Source: AC-32 sp038237925
GTDB taxonomy: Bacteria; Actinomycetota; Thermoleophilia; Gaiellales; Gaiellaceae
Reading direction: 5' to 3'
Assembly: GCA_038237925.1 (NCBI GenBank)
Contig: JBBRYF010000003.1
Span: forward strand, 62,001 to 126,000
Length of the DNA: 64,000 bases
Shown here: piece after piece, positions 18,552 to 26,827 of the stretch
Position numbering within the stretch: the first letter of the stretch is position 1
How the letters are laid out: every line of letters starts with the position of its first letter
Notes under the pieces: generated by a model
Seen by the model: only the letters and a program-made list of their open reading frames with translations
What the model was told of the DNA's origin: nothing
The model's database searches: none
Made by a program: the position numbers and the translations under genes

Positions 18552-19685
18552 TTAGCCCGCGAGCCGGATAGGCATGATCAGGTAAAGAAAGTCGTCCGAC
18601 TCGCCCTGCAACACGGCCGGCCGCAGCGGGCTGATCAGCTTCATGCGGAGCTGCTCGCCGATCACCGACTCGACGCCGTCGCGTAGGAACTCGGCGTTGA
18701 ACCCGATCTCGAGCGGCTCGCCGGAGAACGAGACCGGCAGCGACTCGCGGGCCTCGCCCACGTCCTGGGTCTGGGCCGACACCGTCAGCTCGCCGTCCGC
18801 GAAGCGCAGCCGCAGCGGCGAGTTGCGCTGCGCCATCACCGAGACGCGGCGCACCACGTCGAGCAGCTCCTCCCGCGGCAGCGGCAGCTCGTGATCGAAC
18901 GCCTCCGGCACGAGCTGCTTGTAGTTCGGGAACTGCCCGTCGATGCGGCGCGTCGTCAGGAGCGCGTCGCCGGTCGAGAAGACGACCTGGTTCTCGTGCA
19001 CGCCGAGCTCGATCCGCTCGCCGGTCTGGGCGATGCGCGCCAGCTCCCCGAGCGCCCGCGCCGGGACGATCGCCTCGAGCTCCGGCACCGACCCCTCCAT
19101 CGACGTCTCCTTCACCGACAGGCGGTACGAGTCGGTCGCTGCCATCACGAGCTTCCCCGGCTCGAAGCGCATCAGGACGCCGGTGAGCACCGGGCGCGAT
19201 TCGTCCCGCGACGCGGAGCGACTGACCCGCGCCACCGTCTCGAGCAGCGTCTCGCGGTCGACGTGGTGCCGGTCGACGGCGTCGGCGTCGGGCAGGCGCG
19301 GAAAGTCCTCAGCGTTGTAGGTGTGCAGCCGGTAGGTCGCCGAGCCAGAGCGAATCTCGACGGCCGCCTCCTCGAGCTTGTGCTCGATCGAGACCTCGGC
19401 GTCGGGCAGCAAGCGCGCGAGCTCGAGCAGCAGCCGGCCTGGGACGACAACGGATCCCTCCGACTCGACCTGCGCCTCCATCGAGGTGCGCAGCGAGAGC
19501 TCCATGTCGGTTGCGGCGAGGTCGAGCTTCCCGTCGGATCCTTGGAGCAGGATGCCGGCCAGGATCTGGACGGTGGTGCGCGTCGAGACGCCGCGCGAGA
19601 CGACGCCGAGCGCACGCGACAGCTCGTCGCGAGGACAGGTGGTCTTGAGCGTTCCCCGTGCAACCACAGCTTCTGTTTCCATCAT
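18552..19685 (-). CDS. dnaN: DNA polymerase III sliding clamp beta
   Basis: 377 residues with the three-domain clamp pattern. TTVQILAGILLQ and AATDMELSL mark domain I, RPVLTGVLMRFEPGKLVMAATDSYRL domain II, and the ending DFLYLIMPIRLAG matches the usual LxMPMR-type C-terminus. The clamp encircles DNA and tethers polymerase III. Two consecutive ATGs (19685 and 19682) could serve as start. It lies 155 bp downstream of dnaA and is immediately followed by recF in the same frame. Confidence 0.97.
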   Translation of the reverse strand: MMETEAVVARGTLKTTCPRDELSRALGVVSRGVSTRTTVQILAGILLQGSDGKLDLAATDMELSLRTSMEAQVESEGSVVVPGRLLLELARLLPDAEVSIEHKLEEAAVEIRSGSATYRLHTYNAEDFPRLPDADAVDRHHVDRETLLETVARVSRSASRDESRPVLTGVLMRFEPGKLVMAATDSYRLSVKETSMEGSVPELEAIVPARALGELARIAQTGERIELGVHENQVVFSTGDALLTTRRIDGQFPNYKQLVPEAFDHELPLPREELLDVVRRVSVMAQRNSPLRLRFADGELTVSAQTQDVGEARESLPVSFSGEPLEIGFNAEFLRDGVESVIGEQLRMKLISPLRPAVLQGESDDFLYLIMPIRLAG

Positions 19686-19840
19686 TTATGAATTTCCTTT
19701 GTCGTAGTAGTAGAGAGTGTGGAGTACGGGGAAGACGCCGTGTTCTGGCTCTGGGAGCGGGGTTGCGCTGTGGGCGCGACTTGGGGAGGAAACGGCCTTG
19801 TCTACAGGGGCCGAGACCACCGCCGGATCCGTCCCCAGGT
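19686..19840. other. dnaA-dnaN intergenic region with one DnaA-box-like site
   Basis: 155 bp between dnaA and dnaN. TTGTCTACA at 19798-19806 differs by one base from the high-GC DnaA box TTGTCCACA. In many actinobacteria oriC lies in this gap, but only this single near-match is visible, while three lie upstream of dnaA. It may contribute to origin function or to autoregulation. Confidence 0.4.
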
Positions 19841-21184
19841 TCACCGAGCCTGCTTGACGCGCGCGGTCAACTCTTGCACCAGGTTGTACACATCCCGGTC
19901 CTCGCGGATCATGCGCGAGATCTTCGAGGTCGCGTGGATCACTGTCGTATGGTCGCGCCCGCCAAACTGCTTGCCGATCTTCGGCAGCGAGGAGTCGGTC
20001 AGCTCGCGCGAGAGGTACATCGCGACCTGCCGCGGGTAGACGATGTTCTGCGAGCGGCGGTCGCTGCAGAGCTCCTCCAGCGACAACCCGAAGCGCTCCG
20101 AGACGAGCGCCTGGATCCGCTCGATCGAGACCTGCTGCACCTCGCCCTGGGGGAAGACGTCCTTGAGCACGTCCTGAGCGAGGTCCTCGGTCATCGGACG
20201 GCCGGTCAGCGATGAGAACGCCACCACGCGCGTGAGGGCACCCTCGAGCTCGCGGATGTTGGAAGAGATCCGGCCGGCGATGAACTCGAGCACCTTCGGG
20301 TCGGGCACGTGGATGTTGTCGGCCATCACCTTCTTGCGCAGGATCGCGATGCGCGTCTCGAGGTCGGGCGGCTGGATGTCCGTGATCAGCCCCCACTCGA
20401 ACCGTGAGCGCAGCCGCTCCTCGAGCGTCGAGATCTCCTTCGGCGGCCGGTCGGACGAGATCGCGATCTGGCCGCCCGCCTCGTAGATCGTGTTGAACGT
20501 GTGGAAGAACTCCTCCTGGATCCGCTCCTTGTGCTCGAAGAACTGGATGTCGTCGATCAGAAGCAGGTCATAGGTGCGGTAGCGCTGCTTGAACCCTTCG
20601 ATCCGCTTGTCGCGCAGGGCGTTGATGAAGTCGTTCATGAAGGTCTCGCTCGTCACGTAGCGCACCGAGAGCTCCCCTTGGTGCTCGCTGACGTACTGCG
20701 CGATCGCCTGCAAGAGGTGGGTCTTCCCGAGGCCCGTGCCGCCGTAGATGAAGAGCGGGTTGTACGCCTGGGCGGGCGCCTCGGCGACGGCCAGCGCGGC
20801 CGCGTGCGCGAAGCGGTTCGACGAGCCGATCACGAACGAGTCGAAGGTGTACTTCGCGTTGAATCCCCCGCCCGGGGACTCGCGGCGGTGTACCTCGACC
20901 GCCTCGGCCTGTTCGCCCTCGGACTCGGAGACGGCGAGCTGGATCCGCCGCTCGCCGCCCGTGGTGTCGCCCACGGCAGCGCTGATCAGACCGATGAAGT
21001 GTCCCTCGATCCAGTCGCGCGTGAAGTCGTTGGGGACGGCGAGCACGAACTCGTCGTCTTTCAGCTCGAGACCCTCCACGTGGTCGAACCACGTGCGGTA
21101 CGTCGTCTCGTTGAGGGCGCCTCTGAGCCGACCAGATACCTCGCTCCACAGGCCTTCCGCAGTCAGCTCGATTGAGGGCTTCAC
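19841..21184 (-). CDS. dnaA: Chromosomal replication initiator DnaA
   Basis: About 447 residues. Domain I is at the N-terminus (LWSEVSGRLRGALNETTYRTWF), domain II is short, AAA+ domain III has Walker A YGGTGLGKTHLLQA and Walker B LLLIDDIQF, and domain IV ends with the DNA-binding signature GGRDHTTVIHA. The start is GTG 21184, placed ten bases after an AAGGAG site; the in-frame start at 21229 has no such site. DnaA melts oriC and can repress its own gene; candidate boxes lie upstream at 21326-21436. It is the first gene of the minus-strand replication operon. Confidence 0.97.
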   Translation of the reverse strand: MKPSIELTAEGLWSEVSGRLRGALNETTYRTWFDHVEGLELKDDEFVLAVPNDFTRDWIEGHFIGLISAAVGDTTGGERRIQLAVSESEGEQAEAVEVHRRESPGGGFNAKYTFDSFVIGSSNRFAHAAALAVAEAPAQAYNPLFIYGGTGLGKTHLLQAIAQYVSEHQGELSVRYVTSETFMNDFINALRDKRIEGFKQRYRTYDLLLIDDIQFFEHKERIQEEFFHTFNTIYEAGGQIAISSDRPPKEISTLEERLRSRFEWGLITDIQPPDLETRIAILRKKVMADNIHVPDPKVLEFIAGRISSNIRELEGALTRVVAFSSLTGRPMTEDLAQDVLKDVFPQGEVQQVSIERIQALVSERFGLSLEELCSDRRSQNIVYPRQVAMYLSRELTDSSLPKIGKQFGGRDHTTVIHATSKISRMIREDRDVYNLVQELTARVKQAR

Positions 21185-21316
21185 GCCGCCGGCAGCACTC
21201 CTTCTAGGGAACTGGCGAGGGGCGAGCATAGCAGCGTCGCCGCGGCCCTACAACGAGGTCTTCAAGCGGCCGAACGGTGGAAGAAACATGCGGTGTTTGC
21301 AGGGAAAACTATGCAC

Positions 21317-21342
21317 TCCACACCTGCGTCCACAGGTGTGGA
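21317..21342. repeat. 10-bp inverted repeat overlapping DnaA-box-like sequences
   Basis: TCCACACCTG (21317-21326) and its exact complement CAGGTGTGGA (21333-21342) flank six bases. The arms and loop include two DnaA-box-like sequences in opposite orientation, so the dyad may be a paired DnaA binding site in the origin or dnaA promoter. Confidence 0.5.
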
Positions 21343-21455
21343 CGATGCTGTCGGATGAGGCGACGCTAGCATCGGTCCGAGGCGCAGCCGCCCCACGATT
21401 CGAGTGCCGCTTGTGCGTCCCGAAGTCTGTGGACTGGCACCTCTCACCCCTCGTC

Positions 21456-21461
21456 TATACT
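21456..21461 (+). promoter_or_regulatory. Putative -10 box of the rpmH promoter
   Basis: TATACT lies 50 bp before the rpmH start, in an otherwise GC-rich stretch, and resembles a housekeeping -10 hexamer. No clear -35 hexamer is seen at the usual distance. Confidence 0.45.
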
Positions 21462-21510
21462 GGCCCGGCGCCGCCCGGGAATCGGGCGGTTCTTCTTCCC
21501 TCGCTCGACT

Positions 21511-21645
21511 GTGAAACGGACCTATCAGCCAAACGTGCGCAGGCGGAAGCGGAAGCACGGCTTCCGCGCTCGCATGTCCACCCGCGCCGGCCGCGTGATC
21601 CTCAAGCGCCGCCGCGCGAGGGGCCGTAAGCGCCTCTCGGCCTGA
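21511..21645 (+). CDS. rpmH: Large ribosomal subunit protein bL34
   Basis: 44 residues, very basic: KRTYQPNVRRRKRKHGFRAR is the family signature, followed by MSTRAGRVILKRRRARGRKRLSA. It is a structural protein of the 50S subunit that packs on 23S rRNA. The start is GTG 21511. It is the first gene of the plus-strand run leaving the origin and is followed 17 bp later by rnpA, the usual order near bacterial origins. Confidence 0.97.
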   Translation: MKRTYQPNVRRRKRKHGFRARMSTRAGRVILKRRRARGRKRLSA

Positions 21646-21662
21646 GCTCGCTGGACACGCGC

Positions 21663-22013
21663 GTGCAACGCCGCCACCGCCTCTCGCGCTCGCGCGACTT
21701 CGATGCGGTCTACCGGCACGGCCGCTCGGTCTCCACGCGCTACCTCGTCTTGTATTGGTTCACGCGTGAAGCGGGCGCGGACGCCTCGGCGCGGCTCGGT
21801 CTCGCGGTCCCGAAGGCCGTCGGCCCGTCGGTCGTCCGCAACAAGATGAAGCGCCGTCTCCGCGAGCTCTTCCGCGAGCGTCTGCCCGAGCTGCCGCAAG
21901 ACCAGGATTACGTGCTCGTCGTCAGGCCCGGGCTGGCCGAGGCGGTCGAGACGCGGGGCTTCGACTGGCTCGGCCAGCGAGTGGACGAGATCCTCGGAAA
22001 GGCCGCGGCGTGA
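21663..22013 (+). CDS. rnpA: Ribonuclease P protein component
   Basis: 116 residues. The RNR-type motif SVVRNKMKRRLRELFRE is the RNA-binding signature, and RHRLSRSRDFDAVYRHG is the typical N-terminus. It binds RNase P RNA to mature the 5' ends of tRNAs. The start is GTG 21663. It overlaps yidD by 4 bp. Confidence 0.96.
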   Translation: MQRRHRLSRSRDFDAVYRHGRSVSTRYLVLYWFTREAGADASARLGLAVPKAVGPSVVRNKMKRRLRELFRERLPELPQDQDYVLVVRPGLAEAVETRGFDWLGQRVDEILGKAAA

Positions 22014-22258
22014 GGGTCGCGCTGCGTATGCCCTCCTATCTCGGTCTCGCGTTCGTCTACGCGTGGCGCTGGAGCTTCGGCTTGCTCTCGCACGGGTCAT
22101 GCAAGTACCACCCGACCTGCACGCAGTACGCGCTCGACGCGCTTCGCCGGTACGGGCTCGTGCGCGGGTCGGCACTCGCAGTCTGGCGGCTGCTGCGCTG
22201 CAATCCGTGGAGCCGCGGCGGGGTCGACTACGCGCACGACCAGAGGCTCTTCCGATGA
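22010..22258 (+). CDS. yidD: Membrane protein insertion efficiency factor YidD
   Basis: 82 residues. CKYHPTCTQYALDALRRYG with two conserved Cys and RLLRCNPWSRGGVDY with a third are the family landmarks, preceded by an amphipathic N-terminal helix. It assists membrane protein insertion by YidC. The start (GTG 22010) overlaps rnpA and its stop overlaps the yidC ATG. Confidence 0.95.
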   Translation: MRVALRMPSYLGLAFVYAWRWSFGLLSHGSCKYHPTCTQYALDALRRYGLVRGSALAVWRLLRCNPWSRGGVDYAHDQRLFR

Positions 22259-23055
22259 TCCTGCAGCTGATCCTCGCGTCGCCGCTCACGCCGCTCGAGA
22301 ACGTCCTCCGCCACGTTCTTCGCTGGCTCGGACCGCACGGCACGGTCGGCCTGCCCTGGGCATGGTCGATCGTCGCGTTGACGGTGATCGTGCGACTGCT
22401 GCTCGTCCCGCTGACCGTGCGGCAGATCCACTCGATGCAGAACCTGCAGCGCCACGCACCGCAGATGAAGGAGCTCCAGAAGAAGTACAAGACCGACAAG
22501 AAGCGCCAGCAGGAAGAGCTGATGAAGTTCTACAAGGAGAACAACATCAACCCGGCCTCGTCGTGCCTGCCGCTGCTGGCGCAGTTCCCGGTCTTCATCT
22601 CGCTGTACCTGGTGCTGAAGCACTTCCCGCACCAGGCCGGCGACAACCTCTCGTGGCTCGGGCTCGTGGACATCACGCACAAAGCCGCGGTCGGCTGGGG
22701 CCCGCTCCTGATCGCGGTCTACGCGCTGAGCCAGCTCGCGTCGAGCTACTTCATGAGCGCAACCGCGGAGAAGTCGCAGCGGATCATGCTGCTCGTCCTG
22801 CCGATCGCCTTCATTCCCTTCGTGATCAACTTCAAGGTCGGGCTCGTCCTCTACTGGATGACGACCAACCTGTGGACGGTCGGCCAGGGGCTGATCACGC
22901 GGCGCCTGATGCCGCGGCCGCAGCCGCCGGAGAAACGTTCCTCGCGCACGCCGCCGAAGGAGGCCGCTCCCGAGGAGGCGACCGAGCCGGTTCCTGCTCC
23001 CGCGGCGCCTTCGCAGCCGCGGCGCGTGAAGCGGAAGAAGCAGGCCAGGCGGTGA
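22255..23055 (+). CDS. yidC: Membrane protein insertase YidC/Oxa1
   Basis: About 266 residues, the short Oxa1-like form without the large periplasmic domain of proteobacteria. WSIVALTVIVRLLLVPLTVRQ begins the conserved membrane core with the hydrophilic-groove Arg; a charged loop (QMKELQKKYKTDKKRQQEE) follows, then further membrane segments. The C-terminus is Pro/Lys/Arg-rich (RVKRKKQARR) and may contact ribosomes. ATG 22255 overlaps the yidD stop as ATGA. Confidence 0.95.
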   Translation: MILQLILASPLTPLENVLRHVLRWLGPHGTVGLPWAWSIVALTVIVRLLLVPLTVRQIHSMQNLQRHAPQMKELQKKYKTDKKRQQEELMKFYKENNINPASSCLPLLAQFPVFISLYLVLKHFPHQAGDNLSWLGLVDITHKAAVGWGPLLIAVYALSQLASSYFMSATAEKSQRIMLLVLPIAFIPFVINFKVGLVLYWMTTNLWTVGQGLITRRLMPRPQPPEKRSSRTPPKEAAPEEATEPVPAPAAPSQPRRVKRKKQARR

Positions 23056-23131
23056 CCACGCTACGCGTTTGGTTTGGTCGCGCTCCCTCGCGGCGCGAGT
23101 CCGACCTACACGCCCAACCGGAGGGTGTCGG

Positions 23132-23830
23132 GTGAGCGAAGCTCAGACCGAACCGGTTCAAGTCGAGGCGACAGGCGAGACCGTCGGCGAGGCCAAGTGG
23201 GCCGCCCTGCGCGAGCTGGAGAAGCTGCGGCCCGGGATCGACAAGGCCGCGGTCCGGTTCCAGGTCATCTCCGAGGGCGAGCGGGGGCTGCTCGGCGTGG
23301 GCTACGCGCCGGCGAGAGTGGTCGCGTCCGTCGAGGCGCCCGCCGTGGTCGAGGCGCCTTCGTCCGACCCCGTCGACGAGAGCGACCAGGCCGCCGAGCT
23401 GCGGGAGGTGCTCGAGCGCATTGTCCAGGCGATCGGCGTGCAGGCGACGATCGAGATCGTGGAGGATGAGGAGACGCTCACCGCGACCTTCGTCGGCCGC
23501 GAGCTCGGGCTCGCGATCGGCAAGCACGGTCAGACGATCGACGCGATCCAGTACCTCGCGAACGCGGTCGTGTGGCGCGGCCGTGGCGACGAGCGGAAGG
23601 CCGCCGTCGTGGACGCCGCCGGCTACCGGGCTCGCCGCGATGCGACACTGGCAGCGCTGGCAACGAGAAGCGCCGAGCGCGCGGTCTCGTCGGCACGGTC
23701 GGTGGAGCTCGACCCGATGACGGCGGTCGAGCGCAAGGTCGTCCACGTCTGCCTGAAGGACTACGCGGGCGTGGTCACGCGCAGCGAGGGCACCGAGCCC
23801 AACCGCTTCGTCGTGATCGACCCCGTGTGA
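23132..23830 (+). CDS. jag: RNA-binding protein Jag/KhpB
   Basis: 232 residues. A Jag-N domain (VEATGETVGEAKWAALREL, GERGLLGVGYAPARV) precedes a short linker, a type II KH domain (ELGLAIGKHGQTIDAIQYLAN) and a C-terminal R3H domain (ELDPMTAVERKVVHVCLKDY). KhpB partners with KhpA to bind RNA and influences cell shape and division in Gram-positives. GTG 23132 follows a GGAGGG site by six bases. Next to yidC this is the usual context. Confidence 0.93.
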   Translation: MSEAQTEPVQVEATGETVGEAKWAALRELEKLRPGIDKAAVRFQVISEGERGLLGVGYAPARVVASVEAPAVVEAPSSDPVDESDQAAELREVLERIVQAIGVQATIEIVEDEETLTATFVGRELGLAIGKHGQTIDAIQYLANAVVWRGRGDERKAAVVDAAGYRARRDATLAALATRSAERAVSSARSVELDPMTAVERKVVHVCLKDYAGVVTRSEGTEPNRFVVIDPV

Positions 23831-24402
23831 TCGAGCGCTGGCTCGACGATCTCGTCGCGACCCCGGGCCTGACCGCGGTTTCGCGCAGCGAAGCGCGGCG
23901 CGTGCACGTCGACGAGAGCCTCGCGGCGCTCGAGGTCGTGCGGAGCTTCGACGGGCCGATCGTGGACGTCGGTTCTGGCGGGGGCGCGCCCGGGATTCCG
24001 CTCGCTCACGCGTTGCCCGAGCGCGAGGTGACGCTGCTCGAGGCGACGCGGCGCAAGTGCGACTTCCTCGAACGCTGGGCGCGCGAGCTTCCGAACGTAC
24101 GGGTCGTGTGCGGCCGCGCGGAAGAGCAGCCGCTGGATGCGTGGGACGTGGCGGTGGCCAAGGCGCTCGCGCCGCCGCCGGCCGCCGCCGAGTGGTGCCT
24201 GCCGCTCGTCGCTCCGGGAGGTGCCGCCGTGCTCTACGTCGGCCCGAGCGCCCAGGCCGACCGGGTGGCGTTGGTGGCCGGGCAGCTGGCTGCCGAGCCG
24301 GTTGATTCGCCTCCGGGCCTGCTCGTGCTGCGCAAGCTCGCGCTCACGCCGCCGGGTTTTCCGCGGCGGCCCGGAGTGGCTCGGAAACGTCCGCTGGCGT
24401 AG
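23827..24402 (+). CDS. rsmG: 16S rRNA (guanine-527-N7)-methyltransferase
   Basis: 191 residues. The AdoMet-binding motif is VDVGSGGGAPGIPLA (near residue 47), followed by LLEATRRKCDFLERW; VAKALAPP and the ending FPRRPGVARKRPL are RsmG landmarks. It methylates G527 of 16S rRNA. GTG 23827 overlaps the jag stop as GTGA. Loss of this gene gives low-level streptomycin resistance in other bacteria. Confidence 0.94.
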   Translation: MIERWLDDLVATPGLTAVSRSEARRVHVDESLAALEVVRSFDGPIVDVGSGGGAPGIPLAHALPEREVTLLEATRRKCDFLERWARELPNVRVVCGRAEEQPLDAWDVAVAKALAPPPAAAEWCLPLVAPGGAAVLYVGPSAQADRVALVAGQLAAEPVDSPPGLLVLRKLALTPPGFPRRPGVARKRPLA

Positions 24403-24415
24403 CTAGCGTGGCCGT

Positions 24416-25171
24416 GTGTCCGGACGGATCTACGCGCTCGCGAACCAGAAGGGCGGGGTCGGCAAGACGACCACCGCGGTCAACCTTGCCGCCTGCCTCG
24501 CGGAAGCCGGGGAGAAGACGCTCGTCGTCGACCTCGACCCGCAGGCGAACGCGACCTCAGGGCTCGGCGAGCGGGCAAACGGAACCTCGTCGCTCGACCT
24601 GCTCGACGGCATTCCGCTCTCGAAGCTGGCCAAGTCGACGCGTTTCGCGCGGCTCGACCTCGTGCCGTCGAAGCCGGAGCTCGCCGGCGCGGCTGTCGAG
24701 CTCGCTCGCCGCTCCGACGGCGAGCGCTACCTCGCGGAGGCACTTGCGGACGCAGCGAGCGACTACGCCTTCGTCTTCGTCGACTGCCCACCTTCGCTCG
24801 GGCCGCTGACGGTGAACGCCCTCGCGGCGGCCGACCGGGTGCTCGTCCCGGTGCAGGCCGAGTACTACGCGCTCGAGGGCCTCGCGCAGCTCGTCGGCTC
24901 GGTCGAGCTCGTCCGCTCCCGGCTGAATCCGAAGCTCGTGCTCGGCGGGGTCCTGCTGACGATGGTCGACCGGCGCACGAGGCTCGCTGCCGACGTGGCC
25001 GCCGAGGTGCGCCGGCACTTCGGCGAGCTCGTCTTCCGCACCTCGGTTCCTCGCTCGGTGCGCGTGGCCGAGGCGCCGAGCCACGGCCTGCCCGTAACCG
25101 CTTACGACCGCGCGTCGGCCGGCGCCGATGCCTACTGGAAGGTGGCGATGGAGCTTGTCGGCCGTTCCTGA
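24416..25171 (+). CDS. parA: Chromosome-partitioning ATPase ParA/Soj
   Basis: 251 residues. The deviant Walker A motif is QKGGVGKTTTAVNLAACLA with the signature Lys, followed by VVDLDPQANATSGLG and FVDCPPSLGPLTVNAL. ParA binds DNA non-specifically in the ATP form and works with ParB bound at parS to segregate origins. The start is GTG 24416. It overlaps parB by 17 bp. Confidence 0.95.
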   Translation: MSGRIYALANQKGGVGKTTTAVNLAACLAEAGEKTLVVDLDPQANATSGLGERANGTSSLDLLDGIPLSKLAKSTRFARLDLVPSKPELAGAAVELARRSDGERYLAEALADAASDYAFVFVDCPPSLGPLTVNALAAADRVLVPVQAEYYALEGLAQLVGSVELVRSRLNPKLVLGGVLLTMVDRRTRLAADVAAEVRRHFGELVFRTSVPRSVRVAEAPSHGLPVTAYDRASAGADAYWKVAMELVGRS

Positions 25172-25997
25172 GAAGCGCCGCGGCCTCGGCCGCGGGCTCG
25201 AGCTGCTCGTCGGCGGGCCGGGCGAGCCGGAGCTCGCGCACCTGCCCGTCGAGACGATTCACGCGAACCCGCGCCAGCCGCGGAAGCGCTTCGACCACGA
25301 GTCGACCTCGGCGCTCGCCGACTCGATCCGCTCGCAGGGGCTCGTGCAGCCGGTGGTCGTGCGACCGCGAGAGGCCGGCGGCTTCGAGCTGATCGCCGGC
25401 GAGCGACGCTGGCGCGCGGCACGCGAGGCTGGGCTTCCGACCGTCCCCGCACTCGTTCGCGAGGCCGACGATCGCGAGACGTTGCTGCTCGGCCTGGTCG
25501 AGAACGTTGCGCGCGAGGAGCTCTCGGCGGTCGAAGAAGCGCGCGCCTACGCGCTGCTGCTGGACGAGTTCGAGCTTTCGCTCGGGGATCTCGCCGAGCG
25601 CGTCGGCAAGGCGAAACCGACGGTCTCGAACCGGCTGCGGCTGCTCGAGCTTCCCGACGACGTGCTCGGGCTCGTGGAGCGCGGCGAGCTGACCGAGGGC
25701 CATGCGCGGGCCGTCCTCGCCGTTCCCGACCACGACGGCAGGCGGCGTCTCGCCCGCCAGATCGTCAGGCGCGGGATGTCGGTCCGGGCCGCCGAGCGCG
25801 CGGCCCGCTGGGCGGGCGCGAAGACCAAGCCGCGCAAGGTCGCGAAGGTCGACCCGGCCCTCGCCGAACGCGCGCGCAAGGCCGCCGAGCGTTTGACGGG
25901 CTTCCCGGCGCGCGTTGCGTCCGGAAGGCTCGAGATCGCCTTCACCGACGAGACCGAGCTCGCCGAGCTCGCCGAAGCGCTCGAGCGCGTCGTCTAG
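25155..25997 (+). CDS. parB: Chromosome-partitioning protein ParB
   Basis: About 280 residues. The N-terminal CTPase part has NPRQPRKRFDHES, LIAGERRWRAAREAG and ENVAREELSAVEEARAY (boxes I and II), then the helix-turn-helix region LGDLAERVGKAKPTVSNRLRLLELP and a C-terminal dimerisation domain. It spreads from parS sites as a CTP-dependent clamp. TTG 25155 lies inside the parA end; the alternative start at 25128 gives an unlikely N-terminus. No parS-like 16-mer was seen by eye in the window. Confidence 0.94.
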   Translation: MSAVPEKRRGLGRGLELLVGGPGEPELAHLPVETIHANPRQPRKRFDHESTSALADSIRSQGLVQPVVVRPREAGGFELIAGERRWRAAREAGLPTVPALVREADDRETLLLGLVENVAREELSAVEEARAYALLLDEFELSLGDLAERVGKAKPTVSNRLRLLELPDDVLGLVERGELTEGHARAVLAVPDHDGRRRLARQIVRRGMSVRAAERAARWAGAKTKPRKVAKVDPALAERARKAAERLTGFPARVASGRLEIAFTDETELAELAEALERVV

Positions 25998-26043
25998 CGG
26001 CCGGCCGTACCCAATGGCCTCGCCGGGTCGTTGACCCACTGCG

Positions 26044-26292
26044 ATGCTCCGGACGCTGCACGACAATCTCGAGTCCTTCGAAGCGATCAATCAGGACGAC
26101 ATGACGCGCGACCTAGTCCTGCGGATGTCGGCCCTCTCGCAGGCCGGCAAGATCGGCCCTTTCCTGTTCGAGCTCGCGCACGACGCCGAGCTCGACGACA
26201 TGACGAAGGGCACCCTCGCGGAGATCGCGAACGACCCGGAGTTCTTGCTCGCGGTCGAGGACTACCTCAACCGCACCGAGATCGTCCACTAG
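26044..26292 (+). CDS. Small acidic protein of unknown function
   Basis: 82 residues, not recognised. The sequence (LVLRMSALSQAGKIGPFLFELAHDAELDDM) is acidic and helical with no signal peptide or membrane segment. ATG 26044 lies 46 bp after parB on the same strand. Codon use has strong GC third positions like the neighbours, which supports a real gene. Confidence 0.55.
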   Translation: MLRTLHDNLESFEAINQDDMTRDLVLRMSALSQAGKIGPFLFELAHDAELDDMTKGTLAEIANDPEFLLAVEDYLNRTEIVH

Positions 26293-26350
26293 CGAGCTCA
26301 GACTTTCTAAGCGGGCCGAAAGGGTTTCGCGCTGGCTCTAAGCTAGATTC

Positions 26351-26827
26351 GTGGAGGGGACCCGTAGCCGCACTCGCTCGGAGACCCTCTCGACGACTCG
26401 AAACGGGCGGCTGATCGCGCGCGCAGCGGCGGTCCTCGTCGCCGTCGCGCTTCTTGCCGCCGCGAAGCAGGTCCCACGCTCCCTCCGCACCGCGCACGCA
26501 CGCGTCGAGGCCAGCGAGGGAAGGTCCGCCCTTGAACGGGAGCTGGCGCCGGCCCGCTGGTGGGGAATGAACGAGAAGCTCCTACTCCGCGCTGAGCAGG
26601 TAATACCGCGAGACGCCGTCTACTCCGTCGTCGTCGGTAGGCGGCAAGCGTTGTCCGGCGCCCCGTTGTTCTACTCGTACTGGCTGCTACCTCGACGGCG
26701 TAGCAAGGACAGCGGCGCGGCCGAATGGATCGTGCTGTGGGGCAAGGACCGCTCGCGGCTCGGCGTTGCGACGGATGTCGTGGCGGATCTCGGCGGCGAA
26801 GGAGAGATCCTTCGGGTCCGTCGGTGA
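26351..26827 (+). CDS. Single-pass membrane-anchored protein of unknown function
   Basis: 158 residues, GTG 26351. A positively charged N-terminus precedes one hydrophobic segment (about residues 23-40, IARAAAVLVAVALLAAA), suggesting an N-in anchor with an extracytoplasmic C-terminal domain. WWGMNEKLLLRAEQVIPRDAVYSVVVG resembles small membrane proteins found beside glycosyltransferases in actinobacteria. It overlaps the next gene by 4 bp (GTGA), so the two are probably coupled partners. Confidence 0.65.
   Translation: MEGTRSRTRSETLSTTRNGRLIARAAAVLVAVALLAAAKQVPRSLRTAHARVEASEGRSALERELAPARWWGMNEKLLLRAEQVIPRDAVYSVVVGRRQALSGAPLFYSYWLLPRRRSKDSGAAEWIVLWGKDRSRLGVATDVVADLGGEGEILRVRR

Larger units (their letters stand above)
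21185..21510. other. Candidate chromosomal origin (oriC) between dnaA and rpmH
   Basis: A 326-bp gene-free stretch from which dnaA-gyrA leave leftward and rpmH-parB leave rightward. DnaA-box-like sites relative to TTGTCCACA: GCGTCCACA (21326-21334), the complement of TCGTCCACA (21337-21345) and the complement of CAGTCCACA (21428-21436). A short A-rich piece, GGGAAAACTATG, lies at about 21302-21313. The region also holds the hairpin at 21317-21342 and the rpmH promoter. Gene order strongly supports an origin here; the exact boxes and unwinding site are inference. Confidence 0.6.
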
